A DNA stretch of 57,091 nucleotides from Candidatus Peribacteria bacterium (GTDB lineage Bacteria; Patescibacteriota; Gracilibacteria; Absconditabacterales; Absconditicoccaceae), in NCBI GenBank assembly GCA_031276875.1, contig JAISMG010000024.1:1-57091 (forward strand), written 5' to 3'. Both the position numbers and the translations under genes were made by a program. Position 1 is the first letter of the stretch. Every line of letters begins with the position of its first letter. Under the pieces are notes generated by a model. It worked only from the letters and a program-made list of their open reading frames with translations. It had not been told where the DNA came from and made no database searches. Shown here piece by piece: positions 19,365 to 30,800 of the stretch.

Positions 19365-21500
19365 ATGCCAACGAGCAAAAAACAATTTACCGACACCCAG
19401 CAATCTTTTGATTGGGCTGGAAAAACCCTTAGCTTTGACCAAGGGAAATTAGCATTACAGGCTACTGCATCTATTACGGTGAAGTTTCAGGACACTTCCG
19501 TGCTGTTCTCTACCGTAATGGCAAAAGATGCCAAAGCTGACACCGACTTTCTTCCGTTGATGGTAGAAATGAGAGAAAGTTTCTCTGCCGCAGGAAGAAT
19601 TGGCGGAGCAGCTTATCGTAGAAGAGAAGGGAGACCTTCCGACCAAGCAATCTTAAATGCAAGATTGACCGACAGAGCCATTAGACCAATGTTTCCCAAA
19701 GGAATGGTGAATGATGTCGTTATTACTGCTACTCCCTTAGCAATGGACCCCGAGTACCCGTTAGGAGTGCTTTCTATCATTGGTTCGTCGATTTCTATTA
19801 TGGCGGCGGGATTACCATTTGATGGACCTGTAGGTGCTGCACAAATCGCCTACCTAGATGGAAACTACCTCATCAATCCTACCAATGAAGAGCTAGAAAA
19901 AGCTGAACTTAACCTTGTCGTAGCAGGAAAAAAAGGCAGTATCAATATGATTGAAACCGAAGCAAACGAAGTGAGCAAAGACATCTTGAAAAAAGCGTTT
20001 GAACTCGGACAAGCAGAGATTGACCGTAGCTGTGAATTTCAGCTCCAATATCTCAGTCAGCTTTCTCCTACTCCTAAAGAAGTGAGTTTCAATAAGCCTT
20101 CTTCTGAATTAGAAGCTGCCGTTCGCACGTTTCTTGGAGAGGAAAAATTGGAAGCGATGATGGGAAACGCCAAAGTATCCTTCAATGATTTGTATTATGA
20201 CTATGAAAAAGCACTGCTGGAACAGTTCAAAGCAGAAATTGAAGACGATACTAACGAAGCATATTCTGTTTCCAAAGTGAAAATGGCATTTTTCAACATC
20301 ACCAAATACTATATCCGCGAAAGGACACTTTCTACTGGAAAAAGAGTAGATGATAGAACTTCATTGGATATTCGTCCGCTCTATTGTGAAGTAGGACTGT
20401 TTGAAAGAACGCACGGAACGGGATTGTTTCGAAGAGGGGATACGCAAGTATTATCTACTGTTACATTAGGAGGACCTACCGATTATCTCATTCTCGACGA
20501 TATGGAAAATGACGACGTCAAACAAAGATATATGCATCATTACAATTTCCCGCCGTTTTCTACAGGAGAAGCGAGAGGAATTAGAGGAACAGGAAGGAGA
20601 GAAATCTGACACGGAAGACTGGCAGAAAAAGCATTGGAAAAAATGATACCTGACAAGAGCGATTTTCCCTACACGATTAGAGTAGTATCTGAATGTCTTT
20701 CATCAGGAGGTTCAACGTCAATGGGGTCTGTCTGTGGTTCAACCTTATCGCTGATGGACGCAGGAGTACCTATCAAAAAACCGGTTGCCGGGATTGCAAT
20801 GGGACTCTTTACTGACCACGACGAAAGCGGAGCAATTACCAAACATCTCGTGTTAAATGATTTGATGGGAACAGAAGATTTTATCGGTGATATGGATTTC
20901 AAAGTCGCAGGAACGCGTGAAGGAATTACTGCCATCCAACTCGATACAAAACTCAAGGGCATTCCGCTTTCTATTGTTTTTGAAACGATTGACCAAGCGT
21001 TCACGGGATACAATGAAATTATGGACGTAATGCTGGCAACGCTTCCTGCACCGAGACCAGCGGTGGGAAAATATGCACCCAAAATCCACGTTTTCCACGT
21101 TGACCCTGAGAAAATCAAAGATGTGATTGGAAAAGGTGGAGAAGTCATCAACAAAATTATTGAGCAATGTGATGGCATCAAAATTGACTTTGAAGATGAT
21201 GGAACCTGTTATTTGACGCACCCTGACCAAGCGATGATTGACAAAGCAAAAGGCTTGATTTTGGAAATCGTAACGGATTTAGAAGTCTGACAACAATTTG
21301 AAGCAGAGATTAGTAGAGTGGAAGACTCCTATATGTTCATTCGCCTCCCAAAAGGTAAAACCGGATTTCTTCACGTTTCCAATCTTGCACAGAAACCTGT
21401 TGGAAATCTTTCTACTCATTTCAAAGTAGGGGGAAAGCTGAAAGTAATAATTAGTAGCGTTGGTACTGATGGGAAAATTGCTGTAAAAGAAATGAAATAA
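19365..21500 (+). CDS. pnp: Polyribonucleotide nucleotidyltransferase (PNPase)
   Basis: The 711-aa phosphorolytic 3'-5' exoribonuclease has the full domain order. First RNase PH domain (residues 10-230; GRIGGAAYRRREGRPSDQAIL), helical linker, second PH domain (DIRPLYCEVGLFERTHGTGLFRRGDTQ, then FPPFSTGEARG and GGSTSMGSVCGSTLSLMDAGVP), KH domain with IGKGGE (about residues 586-640), and S1 domain (VEDSYMFIRLPKGKTGFLHVS). Two TGA codons are read as Gly: GRREIGHGRLAEKAL, a conserved family motif, and the KH-S1 junction. Length is normal. Long spacers on both sides suggest a monocistronic unit. Confidence 0.97.
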
Positions 21501-21632
21501 GAGATTTGGATAGCTATCTATCAGATATCGTAAATGTCTAGGAGTAAAACGCGTGTAGAGTAAGAGAAATTTGCATTCTGGAGAGACAAGGAATACAATT
21601 ACTTTACAGCGTTTTATTCTTTGAGGCGTAAA

Positions 21633-22436
21633 ATGAAAAAGTGTATCTTTATTTTCCTACTCATTAGTATACTGTGTGTGGATATTCCTACTACGCATTT
21701 CGTTTTTGCTGTCCAGGAAGTCAGAGAAGAAATGTTGCCAGAATTGCTATTTGAGACAGTTGAAGTTGAGGAAGAGCTCCCACAAACAGAAAAAATTATA
21801 GGAGAATGGTGTGAATGAATTATTTATCATGAAACACAACCTCCAAAAATTGAAAAAGGAACCCTTCTTTCTCAGGAGATATTTTTTGAGGAAGAATGAG
21901 AAAAACAACTTCAAGAAGAACAACTCCAAGAAGAAAAATCTAAAAAACAACATACTATACAAAAAACTTATAATGGATTGCCTCTGTTTTCTGCACGTGA
22001 TTTACACAGACCTGCAAAAAGTAGAAATGTAGGTAGTGATACCAATAATTTTGGAAATTTGATGGAGGGAAGAGGAAAAAATGCTATTGGGGTATATCGT
22101 TCTCCCAATGGAAGATATTATTCAGTATTTGCGACGGCACAAGCAGGATATGATGCTCTCATTCACGAAATAGAAGTGAGAAAAGCCACAACACTACCTT
22201 CTAGACTTCATTTGACTGCTTTTTTGGGCTGATGGGTATTGGGAAGAAATGGAGAACTTGACCCCAATTCGTTTTATTACAACTATGCTCTGAAGAGAGT
22301 AGGAGAAGATATTTCTGTATTACAGATTTCCACAGAAGTTTTGGCAGAAATTATTATGCAAGGAGAAGCGACATTTAATGCATATAAAAAGTGAGGTGTA
22401 GATTTGCGTTATTTAGTAGCAGGGGAGTCTGATTAA
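21633..22436 (+). CDS. Secreted protein with lysozyme/endolysin-like C-terminal domain
   Basis: The 267-aa product has a signal peptide (residues 1-26, KKCIFIFLLISILCVDIP..VFA) and then a Glu-rich low-complexity linker (EEEGEKQLQEEQLQEE). From about residue 120 there is a compact domain: NFGNLMEGRGKNAIGVYRSPNG, YYSVFATAQAGYDALIHEI, LTAFLGGWVLGRNG..NSFYYNYAL. The order G.YAVF.T...G..AL...I followed by L..F...W resembles a domain seen near phage and bacterial murein-degrading proteins; no catalytic residues are assigned. Start ATG 21633 rather than the TTG at 21621. Five TGA codons are read as Gly. A 5'-truncated near-duplicate lies at 25208-25570, on the other side of the Cys-rich surface protein. 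Confidence 0.7.
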
Positions 22437-22698
22437 AAGGGTGTGTGCAGAGTCTTTTTCTCCTTCAATTAGGGCTTGCTTTTTGTGTTGAAAAGGGTAT
22501 ATACGTAACGTATTTATTTTTTTCTTCTAGTAATGCCAGAGAGAAACCGCATCTCCAGTCTGTATCAGCAATTAGTAAAATCGATATATATATGCGTTAG
22601 AAATTTTAACGTTAGGTAAAAGAATAATACATATATACTTGTCAATATTTTCTTTCCTCAAATAGTGGGAATTTTTTATTTTTCTTCTTTTTATTGCA

Positions 22699-24945
22699 AT
22701 GAAAAAAAGACAAACTTGGTTAGAAAGTCTGAAGCAATGGGCATTCAGATCAGTGGTAAGTGCTGTAGTGTTTACACTTACTGTGGCGGGATTAGGAACG
22801 GTACTAATTTATGCAGCAACGACACTGCCGTGATTTATAAGCATAGATGATGACTATCAATTAACGTTTGCAGAATGGAAAGAAACGGTAGCTCATCTTT
22901 TTTGGAGGACGTGATCTGTAGCAGGGGAAATTGTGTATACAGGAGACATTGCAGTAATAGGAGGAGCGAGAATAGGAAATACAACAGCTGGATGTTCAGC
23001 GAGCAATGCAGGAAATTTGAAATATGTAGATAGATGTTTGTCCTATTGTAATGGAAGCAATTGGACTCAAGTATCGTGTGTTACATATAGTTGGAATACG
23101 TCTAGTTATGGAAGTTGTAGTGCCACGAGTCCGACAATTGGCTCTCGATGAGCTTGTAGTGCAAGTTGTGGAGGAGGAACACAAACTAGAACATGTACAG
23201 CTACGAATGGAACACAAAGCAGAACAGTACAATGTAAGGGTTCGGATGGTTCTGTAGTAGCGGATAGTGTGTGTAGTGGAACGAAACCTGGAACTAGTCA
23301 AACTTGTATAGCAGGTTGTAGTGGAATCGCTATTAGCAAAGATTGTAATACGCAAGCTTGCCCAACTAATGGAGCGTGTGGAACTGCACATAATACAAAT
23401 AGAACATCAGCACCATCTACAGTAGGAGAGAAATGTTCAGTAGGGACAGCGTCATCTGTCAGTGGAAGCTGACCACGAACTTGGACTTGTGCAGGAGTAA
23501 ATGGAGGAAACACTTCTTCAACTTGTACTGCTAATAAGAAAGAAAATGGAACGTGTGGAACTGCAAATGGCATAGCAGTAACGACTTATCCAACAGTCAA
23601 TCATTGTTCAGCAGGAACGAAAGAAGATGTAGATACATCGGCAACAGATGGAGCATATAACTGGAAATGTAAAGGAGCAAATGGATGAACAGATGTAAAT
23701 TGTACTGCAAATAAGACGGCGGTAGCAGTAAATGGAGCATGTGGAACAGCAAATGGCATAGCAGTAACGACTTATCCAACAGCCAATCATTGTTCAGCAG
23801 GAACGAAAGAAGATGTAGATACATCGGCAACAGATGGAGTATACAATTGGACGTGTGCAGGAGCAAATGGAGGAAGTACAGCAAACTGTAGTGCCAATAA
23901 AGCAGTACCCGGAGAGGGGACATGTGGGACTGCAAATGGAACAAGTATATCAAGTAAACCAACAGCAAATTTATGTTCAGCAGGCACAGCATCATCTGTC
24001 AGTGGAAGCTGACCACGAACGTGGACGTGTAATGGTAGTAATGGAGGTGGCAATGCTAGTTGTACTGCTTGTAAAACAAACTATACATGGAAAAATAATA
24101 CGTGTACAGCAGATACCAAGACGTTCACATGTGCAACGAAACCAGTAGGTACCGTACGAAATACTGTGAGTAGTTATACTCAAACACGAAATGGAAGTGC
24201 ACGAAATCCAGTAAACTCTACAACAGCGTATAATGCAACAGCAAGTACCACAGCTTGTAGGTATAAATGTGCTACAAATTATACGTGGAAAAATAATACG
24301 TGTACAGCAGATACCAAGACGTTCACATGTGAAACGAAACCAGTAGGTACCGTACGAAATAGCGTTAGCAGTTATACTCAAACACGAAATGGAAGTGCAC
24401 GAAGTCCAGCAGACTCTACAACAGCGTATAATGCAACAGCAAGTACCACAGCTTGTAGGTATAAGTGTGCTTTTGGATATACTTGGAAAAATAACATCTG
24501 TGAAGAATTGCCTATGAAGTGGGTATGGACAGTGACAGCTAGTGAAGAAAAATGTTTGGGTTACTCAACGAAAACTTCCACTTCTATAACTATTAATCGA
24601 GGAGATGGATCTAGTGCATCATATGAAGGAAGTTATAAAACAGCTTGTCATACGTATGCTACTGCTGGAGATAAGACTGTCACTATTCCTAATCCTAGTA
24701 ATATAGGTGGTTTATCCATAGATCTTAGTAATAAAAAATTAAAGTCTTTTATAGCATGACATTTAGATATAACCATTCTTCAATTAAACAATAATGAAAT
24801 AGCTACCATACAAGCAGGAGCATTTAATGGATCGAAAGTAAGTCAGCTAGATTTATCTTACAATAAACTATCCACAGTTCCTACAAAAGAAAGTTTGTGA
24901 TTACCTAATTTAACATCTCTTAATGTTAATAATCAGTCTCCTTAA
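22699..24945 (+). CDS. Large Cys-rich repeat surface protein with TSP1-like segment
   Basis: The 748-aa product has an N-terminal membrane anchor or signal (residues 14-35). An extracellular region follows: a Cys-rich segment with GACSASCGGGTQTRTC, the core of a thrombospondin type-1 repeat (residues about 150-200); then about five 55-62 residue modules of the form CGTANG..CSAGT..W.C.GANGG...C.A. Next are two 66-residue repeats (TFTCxTKPVGTVRN..TTACRYKCA), and a C-terminal stretch with LRR-like motifs (LDITILQLNNNEIATI, VSQLDLSYNKLSTVP) resembling BspA-type surface proteins. TGA encodes Gly, for example in SGSGPRTWTC. Many disulfides imply an oxidising exterior location. Adhesion is the likely role, by analogy. 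The 262-bp gap before it shows no other gene. Confidence 0.85.
23571..24480. repeat. In-frame 186-bp and 198-bp repeats in the surface protein gene
   Basis: A segment starting at 23571 recurs at 23757 (period 186 bp, 62 aa) with few differences. A second type containing CAGTAGGTACCGTACGAAAT recurs from 24143 to 24341 (period 198 bp, 66 aa). High DNA identity implies recent duplication or ongoing homogenisation, and likely repeat-number variation between strains. Confidence 0.85.
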
Positions 24946-24986
24946 CCACTTCTTCTATCATAGTGTCTTATAGCTTAATTCTCAAA

Positions 24987-25022
24987 CAAAATGCACCAAA
25001 GAAAAATGAGTGGTGCATTTTG
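24987..25022. repeat. Perfect 12-bp inverted repeat (element end or terminator)
   Basis: CAAAATGCACCA (24987-24998) and TGGTGCATTTTG (25011-25022) form a perfect 12-bp stem with a 12-nt loop. It sits between the stop of the surface protein gene and the 3' end of the transposase remnant. It may act as a bidirectional terminator, or be the end of the insertion element; related sequence is at 7231-7247. Confidence 0.6.
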
Positions 25023-25058
25023 AATTATAATTTTTGGTATAATTAAATTTTTGTGTGA

Positions 25059-25207
25059 CTATTTTCATAAATATTTCCGCATTACTTTGAGTTTTCTGTG
25101 TTTTTTAAATCCTCTATGATGTACTACATTTTCTTTCATATGACCAAATGTAGATTCTAGGCTTCCTGTTGTTCTTGGAATCTCTATTATTCACTTATAA
25201 TCTTTGA
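25059..25207 (-). pseudogene. Transposase C-terminal remnant
   Basis: On the minus strand about 49 codons end at TAG 25059-25061 and read IPRTTGSLESTFGHMKENVV then HHRGFKKHRKLKVMRKYL. The PRTT..LES.F.H.K....HRG pattern is the C-terminal end of DDE transposases of the MULE/IS256-like kind. Its 5' part is missing: homology stops at about 25207, where the truncated lysozyme-like gene begins. One TGA is read as Gly (LGK-stop), so the element is adapted to this genetic code. Confidence 0.65.
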
Positions 25208-25570
25208 ATGTATAATGCTATTGGAGTATATCGTTCTCCCAATGGAAGATATTATTCAGTATTTGCGACGGCACAAGCAGGATATGATGCTCTCATTCAC
25301 GAAATAGAAGTAAGAAAAAATACTACAGTACCTTCCAGACTTCGTTTAAGTGCTTTTTTAGGAGGATGGGTATTGGGAAGAAATGGAAAACTTGACCCCA
25401 ATTCGTTTTATTACAACTATGCTCTGAAGAGAGTAGGAGAAGATATTTTTGTGTTGCAGATTTCCACAGAAGTTTTGGCAGAAATTATTATGCAAGGAGA
25501 AGCGACGTTTAATACGTATAAAAAGTGAGGTGTAGATTTACGTTATCTCATAGAAGAGGAGTCTGATTAA
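25208..25570 (+). pseudogene. 5'-truncated duplicate of the lysozyme-like secreted gene
   Basis: 120 codons nearly identical to the C-terminal domain of the 21633-22436 gene (NAIGVYRSPNGRYYSVFAT.. through EATFNTYKKGGVDLRY), ending in the same position at TAA. Signal peptide and linker are absent. The 5' junction coincides with the transposase remnant, so an insertion or recombination removed the front. An ATG at 25208 could start a cytoplasmic fragment, but without export this is unlikely to be functional. One LGGW Gly that is TGA in the other copy is GGA here. Confidence 0.8.
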
Positions 25571-25703
25571 AAGGATGTGTGCAGAGTGTTTTTTTTAATA
25601 AAATACATGTCTAAAAAAGATATAAAAAAATAAAAATACTTTTTCTCTTGAAAAATTGCCGAAAAAGAATACAGATAGTTTTACCCCTTAAAAGTTGTCA
25701 AGA

Positions 25704-27320
25704 ATGAAACTTATTTGTATCACTGGAGGCGTGCTCTCCGGTATTGGAAAATGAATTACGGGTGCCAGCATCGGTGCCATTCTCAAATCAGCTGGCTATC
25801 AGATTTTTATGCAGAAATTTGATGGCTATCTCAATGTAGACCCTGGCACGATGAACCCGCTCGAACACGGAGAAGTTTTCGTGACTGATGATGGAGCAGA
25901 AACAGATTTGGATATTGGACACTATGAAAGATATATCGATACAAGTCTGAGTGCAAATTCCAGTTGGACGACAGGAAGAATTTATCAGGAAATCTTTGAA
26001 AAAGAAAGAAAAGGTGAATATTTGGGACATACGGTGCAAGTCGTGTCCCACGTAGCTCAAATTGTCAAAGAAAAAATAAAAGACTGATATATATATGGTA
26101 AAACAGACATCTCCTTGATAGAAATCGGAGGAACGGTCGGAGATATGGAAAATGAATATCTCATTGAATCAGTTCGTCAACTTAGGCACGAACTCGGCGA
26201 ACAAAATGTGATTTTTGTGCATTTGGTGTATGTGCCATTTCTGGGAGCTTCTCAGGAACTCAAAACCAGACCTGCTCAATTTTCTGTCAAAGATTTGAGA
26301 GCGAGAGGAATTGAACCTGATGTGCTGGTAGTCAGAGCTGATAAACCCATTGAAAAAAAGGTACTGCACAAACTTTCTCTGATGACGGGAGTAGAAGAAA
26401 ACTGCGTCATTCCTTCTCCTACGGTCAAATCTATTTATCAGGTTCCTGTCAATTACCAAGGATATGCGTTGGGGAATATCTTACTCCAAAAGCTCAATCT
26501 TGCACAAAAACCGTTTGATATGTCTAAATGGAATATTTTAATGCAACACATTGAACAGGCGACGGTGGTCAAAAAGATTGCGATGGTAGGGAAATATTGT
26601 ACGCTGGAAGATGCGTATTATTCCTTGAATGAAGGACTCAAAGTGGCAGGCTATCGAAATGACATCAAAATTCAGCTTTCTTTTGTTGATGCAGAAAAGA
26701 TAGAAAAAGACTGAACGAAACTTTTGGAAGGGTACGATGGGATTGTCATTCCCGGTGGATTTGGTAATCGTGGAATTGAGGGGATGATTTTGGCTGCTCA
26801 ATATGCGAGAGAAAACCATATTCCGTATTTGTGAATTTGTTTAGGTTCGCAGATTATGGCGATAGAATTTGCCAGAAATGTATTGGGGTATGCGGACGCT
26901 CACAGTGAAGAATTTTCACCAGAAGGACAGCATAATGTCGTGCATTTAATGCAACACCAGAGAGGAATTCAAACGAAAGGCGGGACAATGAGATTGGGAA
27001 GTTATGAATGTGTGCTGGACCCTGAGAGTTTAGCTTATCGCTTATATGGCACTAAACAGATTGCGGAAAGACACAGACATCGTTATGAATTTAATAATGC
27101 ATTTCGTGAAGCGTTTGAAAAAAGCTGATTTCATATTTCAGGGACGAGTCTCGATGGCGAACTCGTTGAAGTCGTGGAATTACGCGACCATCCGTTTATG
27201 ATTGCGACGCAGGCTCATCCCGAATTTAAATCTCGCCCTTTAGCACCTCATCCTTTATTTGTCGGACTCATCCAAGCAATGAAAGGAGACAAATGATCAT
27301 TCAAAAAACACCAACAGTAA
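25704..27320 (+). CDS. pyrG: CTP synthase
   Basis: The 538-aa enzyme makes CTP from UTP, ATP and glutamine. The synthetase domain starts [17 protein letters not shown], where the last Gly of the P-loop is TGA (25752-25754). [25 protein letters not shown] and [14 protein letters not shown] follow. From about residue 290 comes the class I glutamine amidotransferase: [10 protein letters not shown], the nucleophile motif GICLGSQ (its first Gly TGA-coded), and the HPEF triad part ([10 protein letters not shown]). Six TGA codons all fall at or next to family Gly positions. In GICLGSQ the Met usual after GICLG is Ser. Normal length; flanked by long gaps. Confidence 0.97.
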
Positions 27321-27532
27321 GATAAAAAAGAAAAAAAGGGTTTTGATTGGGATTTTTGTTTTTATCTTAAATAATAAAAAATAATGTCAATATATATATA
27401 GCTTATTTATAAAATTACAAGATGAAGTGTCGTAAAAAGTGGGGATTTTTTTGCATTATTATCGTGTTTAAGGTATAATGGAAGTGTAGAGAAAATGTAT
27501 ACTGTATTTTATCTGTTTACCTTATTCCACTT

Positions 27533-27832
27533 ATGACCACATCTCGCAAAGTGACCCTTATTAGCATTTTGGAGCAACTCGTAGGACATCGAGAATTAGC
27601 CGAAGGATTTTTGGTGCTTGCACAACAAAGTGATGATGAGCAGTTTGTGGAGGAGTTGTATGGGTTTATTAGGGAACAAATAAGAACGATACAAGACCGT
27701 CAGCAAAAAGAACACATTAAAAAGCAATTACAAGCCACGAAGAAGTATCAGGAACGTATGGAAGCAGTAGAAGCACAAGAACACGAAGGAGCTGAACACG
27801 TCCTAGATACTTTATTTTGTGATGAAAAATAG
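27533..27832 (+). CDS. Small helical protein overlapping the zeta-toxin gene (antitoxin candidate)
   Basis: The 99-aa all-helical charged protein (ISILEQLVGHRELAEGFLVL, then YGFIREQIRTIQDRQQKEHI) has no recognised family and no TGA codon. Its TAG at 27830-27832 overlaps the next gene's start at 27822 by 11 nt, so the two are probably translated together. Epsilon antitoxins that inhibit zeta kinases are also short (about 90 aa) helical proteins encoded immediately upstream of zeta and overlapping it. The position and fold type fit, but no sequence similarity to epsilon can be claimed. Start ATG 27533 follows TTATTCCACTT. Confidence 0.6.
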   Translation: MTTSRKVTLISILEQLVGHRELAEGFLVLAQQSDDEQFVEELYGFIREQIRTIQDRQQKEHIKKQLQATKKYQERMEAVEAQEHEGAEHVLDTLFCDEK

Positions 27833-30800
27833 AATGGTAGAAGAACTGAAAAAAGACCTTATTTCCAAGATAGATGGAAAAAATGCAACTCAAGAGAAGA
27901 ATAATGAGATTGAGGATGAAGAACTTTTGAATTTTGTAAACAAAAAAAGGAATTTACAACAGTTAGGAGCAGTTTTAAACAATGAAGGAAGAGAGAAATT
28001 ATTAGAAGTTCTTCCTAGTTTGGAGAAGGTATTGGAAAATTCTCTAGATGATATCTATAACAGAATCAATGAGAAAAATAGGCAAAATACAATATCAAAT
28101 TGGGATTACTATACCAAACTAGATGGAATACTTATTCAGCTGTATGCAAATATTAAGTATGGAGAAAATCTTGCTCTTACTGGTACAAGACTTGGGGATG
28201 ATAATGCAAAAAAAACCAATTTATATATGTGGAGATTTGAGTTGGAAAGAAGAAGTGGAATGATTGAATATCGTAAAATTCATCGTTTAAAAGATTTTTC
28301 TGATTTGTTAGATATTCCTAATTTATCAGCATTATTATCTGTAGTTGGTAATCAAGAACAGCAAAACAGAGTATTTGATAAATTTTTAAACTTCTTTCTG
28401 AATGATGTAAAAGTGAACGGAATGTTTTTTGAAAATCAAATAGGAAATGAAAATTTAACAGCACTGCTTAATTATCTGATTTTAGCGGAAATTAAACCAA
28501 CAGAAAAGGTTGAACTAGAATGATGACAAAAGAAAACGCGATTGCAAATGGCAACTGACTTGAAAAATCAGATTCAAAAGGGTGTATCTATCATTGTAGA
28601 GAAAAATAAGTATCAGTGGATAAACCAACAGTTTTCGGAAATCACGAACATTATAGGTGACGGCAACAAGGTGCTCTCTTGAACAGAGAAACAAGAATTA
28701 GTAAGTATATATACAAATTTGTTTACATCTCTCCAAAAGACAAAAGATTTTACACTCAACAAGGAGATTTTAATTTCTTTATCTACTGTATTTACTGAAA
28801 ATGAAATTGATAAATTTTTTGGAGGAAAAGTCCTAGCAGATGTAGTATTGGCTAGGTGAACAGTTGGAAGAGAACTTACATTATATGAACCTATAAATGA
28901 CATTTTAGCTCAAGTGGACCAACAAACTACTAAAGAGCAAACAAATGTGTCAGAATGAGTTGGGACAAAATGGGGAATGACTTCTCTTAAGGATTGGGGA
29001 CATAATCTATTTGTAGCACAAGCTAAAGAAAATGGGAAAAGTGGAACAGATATATACATAGAAGATCCTAGAAATACTGCAGGTTATAGGGCTTGGCAGG
29101 CCTTTGCTGCAACTCGACCACAAGAAGCAAATGCAGTTTATAAATGATACAGATGAACAATGGGTGACTATACAAGATCACATATAGGTGGCAATGTACC
29201 AGCAAATTATACAGCACATCAATTTATTCCCGAACAGTTTAAAATAATAACTGTCCCATGAGCTCAACCTATTTTTATGAGAATACCTCCAGAAAAAGAA
29301 ACACAAGTGAAAAATCTGTTTAATCAAGCAAATAGTGGAAAAATTACTCTTATTATGCCAGAATATAGTAAAGAATTTTCGAAAGTTGATCAATCCAATC
29401 AATGATCAAGCTATAATTATGATCTATTAAACCCTGAAGAAGCAAATAAAAATGTACTTGATCTTTCAGACCTTGCAATTTCCAAGACAAATAAAGATGG
29501 AAATATCTTACTCTATAAAATTGGTGAAGAATCCCCCTATCAGACCATCGGCAAGGAAGAGCAACAAAAAGCAAAAAATGCTAATCAAATGGCTTTGATG
29601 AGTATACAAACTCCAGAAGTGAGAGATGTATATGAGAAAGCGAGTGAAATTAACATAAAAATGGGAGATATTCAAAAATTGTCTCAATGATTTATAGAAG
29701 TATTTACACAGTGAGAAAAAACACTACAAGAAGGAAATGGAAAAATGTCAGATAAGCAAGCAGAAGCTGTAAGAAATAAAGCGAAAGAGCTTGGTGACTC
29801 TTTAAATACTCTTCGTGCACAGGAAACAACATTCAAAGCAATTAAACAGCAATTGGAAGATATGCTGAAAAATATTGATAAAAATCGTCTTACTTCCAAC
29901 GACGAAATGAAACTAAAATCTGCATTGGAGCAAGTAAATTTTATTTTGGAAGGGATTTGACCTGATGGAGCAATTACTCAATTTGCGGAATTTATGAGTA
30001 ATCCTAAAAATATAAAATCCAATGATACTCGATGGAAAAATGTGAGAAATCGGTTGCAAGATAATGGAATTAAAATGCTGACCGCTATTGGATTAGCTGT
30101 CGCAGCTATTGTTGTGACAGTCGGTACTTTTGGTGCAGGTTCTGGTGCTGGTGGTCTTCTTATGATGGGAGCGGTAGGAACGGCTGGAGGAATAGTAGGA
30201 AGTAGAGTGGGACAGTTTGTAAATGAAACATTATGGAATGCAACTATATATAGAGATACACAATACAAGTATGACGATCCTATTGATATTGAATTGTTGG
30301 CGAACGGTAAAATCGAGCCAGCAGAGTTTATCAAAAATGTAGGTACAGAGTTTCTGATTTGAACGCTCACTACTGCTGCATTTATGGGAGCAGGACAGCT
30401 TATAGGTAGGGGATTATGAACTCGGGCAAGGAACGCAACGCTCCACTGAGTTACTCGACCTCAAAACATATTAAATAAACTCACTTTTGGAAAATTTTCT
30501 ATAGGAGATGCTTATACTCAGCAAATCTTTGAAAATGCAGCAAAAAATGGAATAAGAGAGTCAGCTTTGAAACATTTTACTAAGGAGTTTTTTCAAGAGA
30601 TTTTTGAAGAGAGTTATGAACAAGCTGCTGAAGAACTTGGAAATGCTCTCCATATGCCAGCTTTGGCAACTTTAGCAAGTATTTATAGTTGTTTAACCCC
30701 TTGAACGTGAGGTGCGAAAATCTTTATGGATAACAAGATACAATTTAATGGACTTTCTGCTTTTAAGTCTAATGGTTCTGGTGCTACGACAATTTTAGAA

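Noticed and set aside
22996-24381. Minus-strand Ser/Thr/Cys-rich and Leu/His-rich ORFs
   Set aside because: They are antisense shadows of the repetitive surface protein gene, with biased composition and no start context.
23571-24480. CRISPR or non-coding repeat array
   Set aside because: Periods of 186 and 198 bp are multiples of three, and the intervals code Cys-rich modules in one frame.
25704-27320. TGA as selenocysteine or tryptophan, or pyrG as a pseudogene
   Set aside because: TGA positions match conserved Gly in the family, not Cys/Sec or Trp, and the same holds in many other genes.
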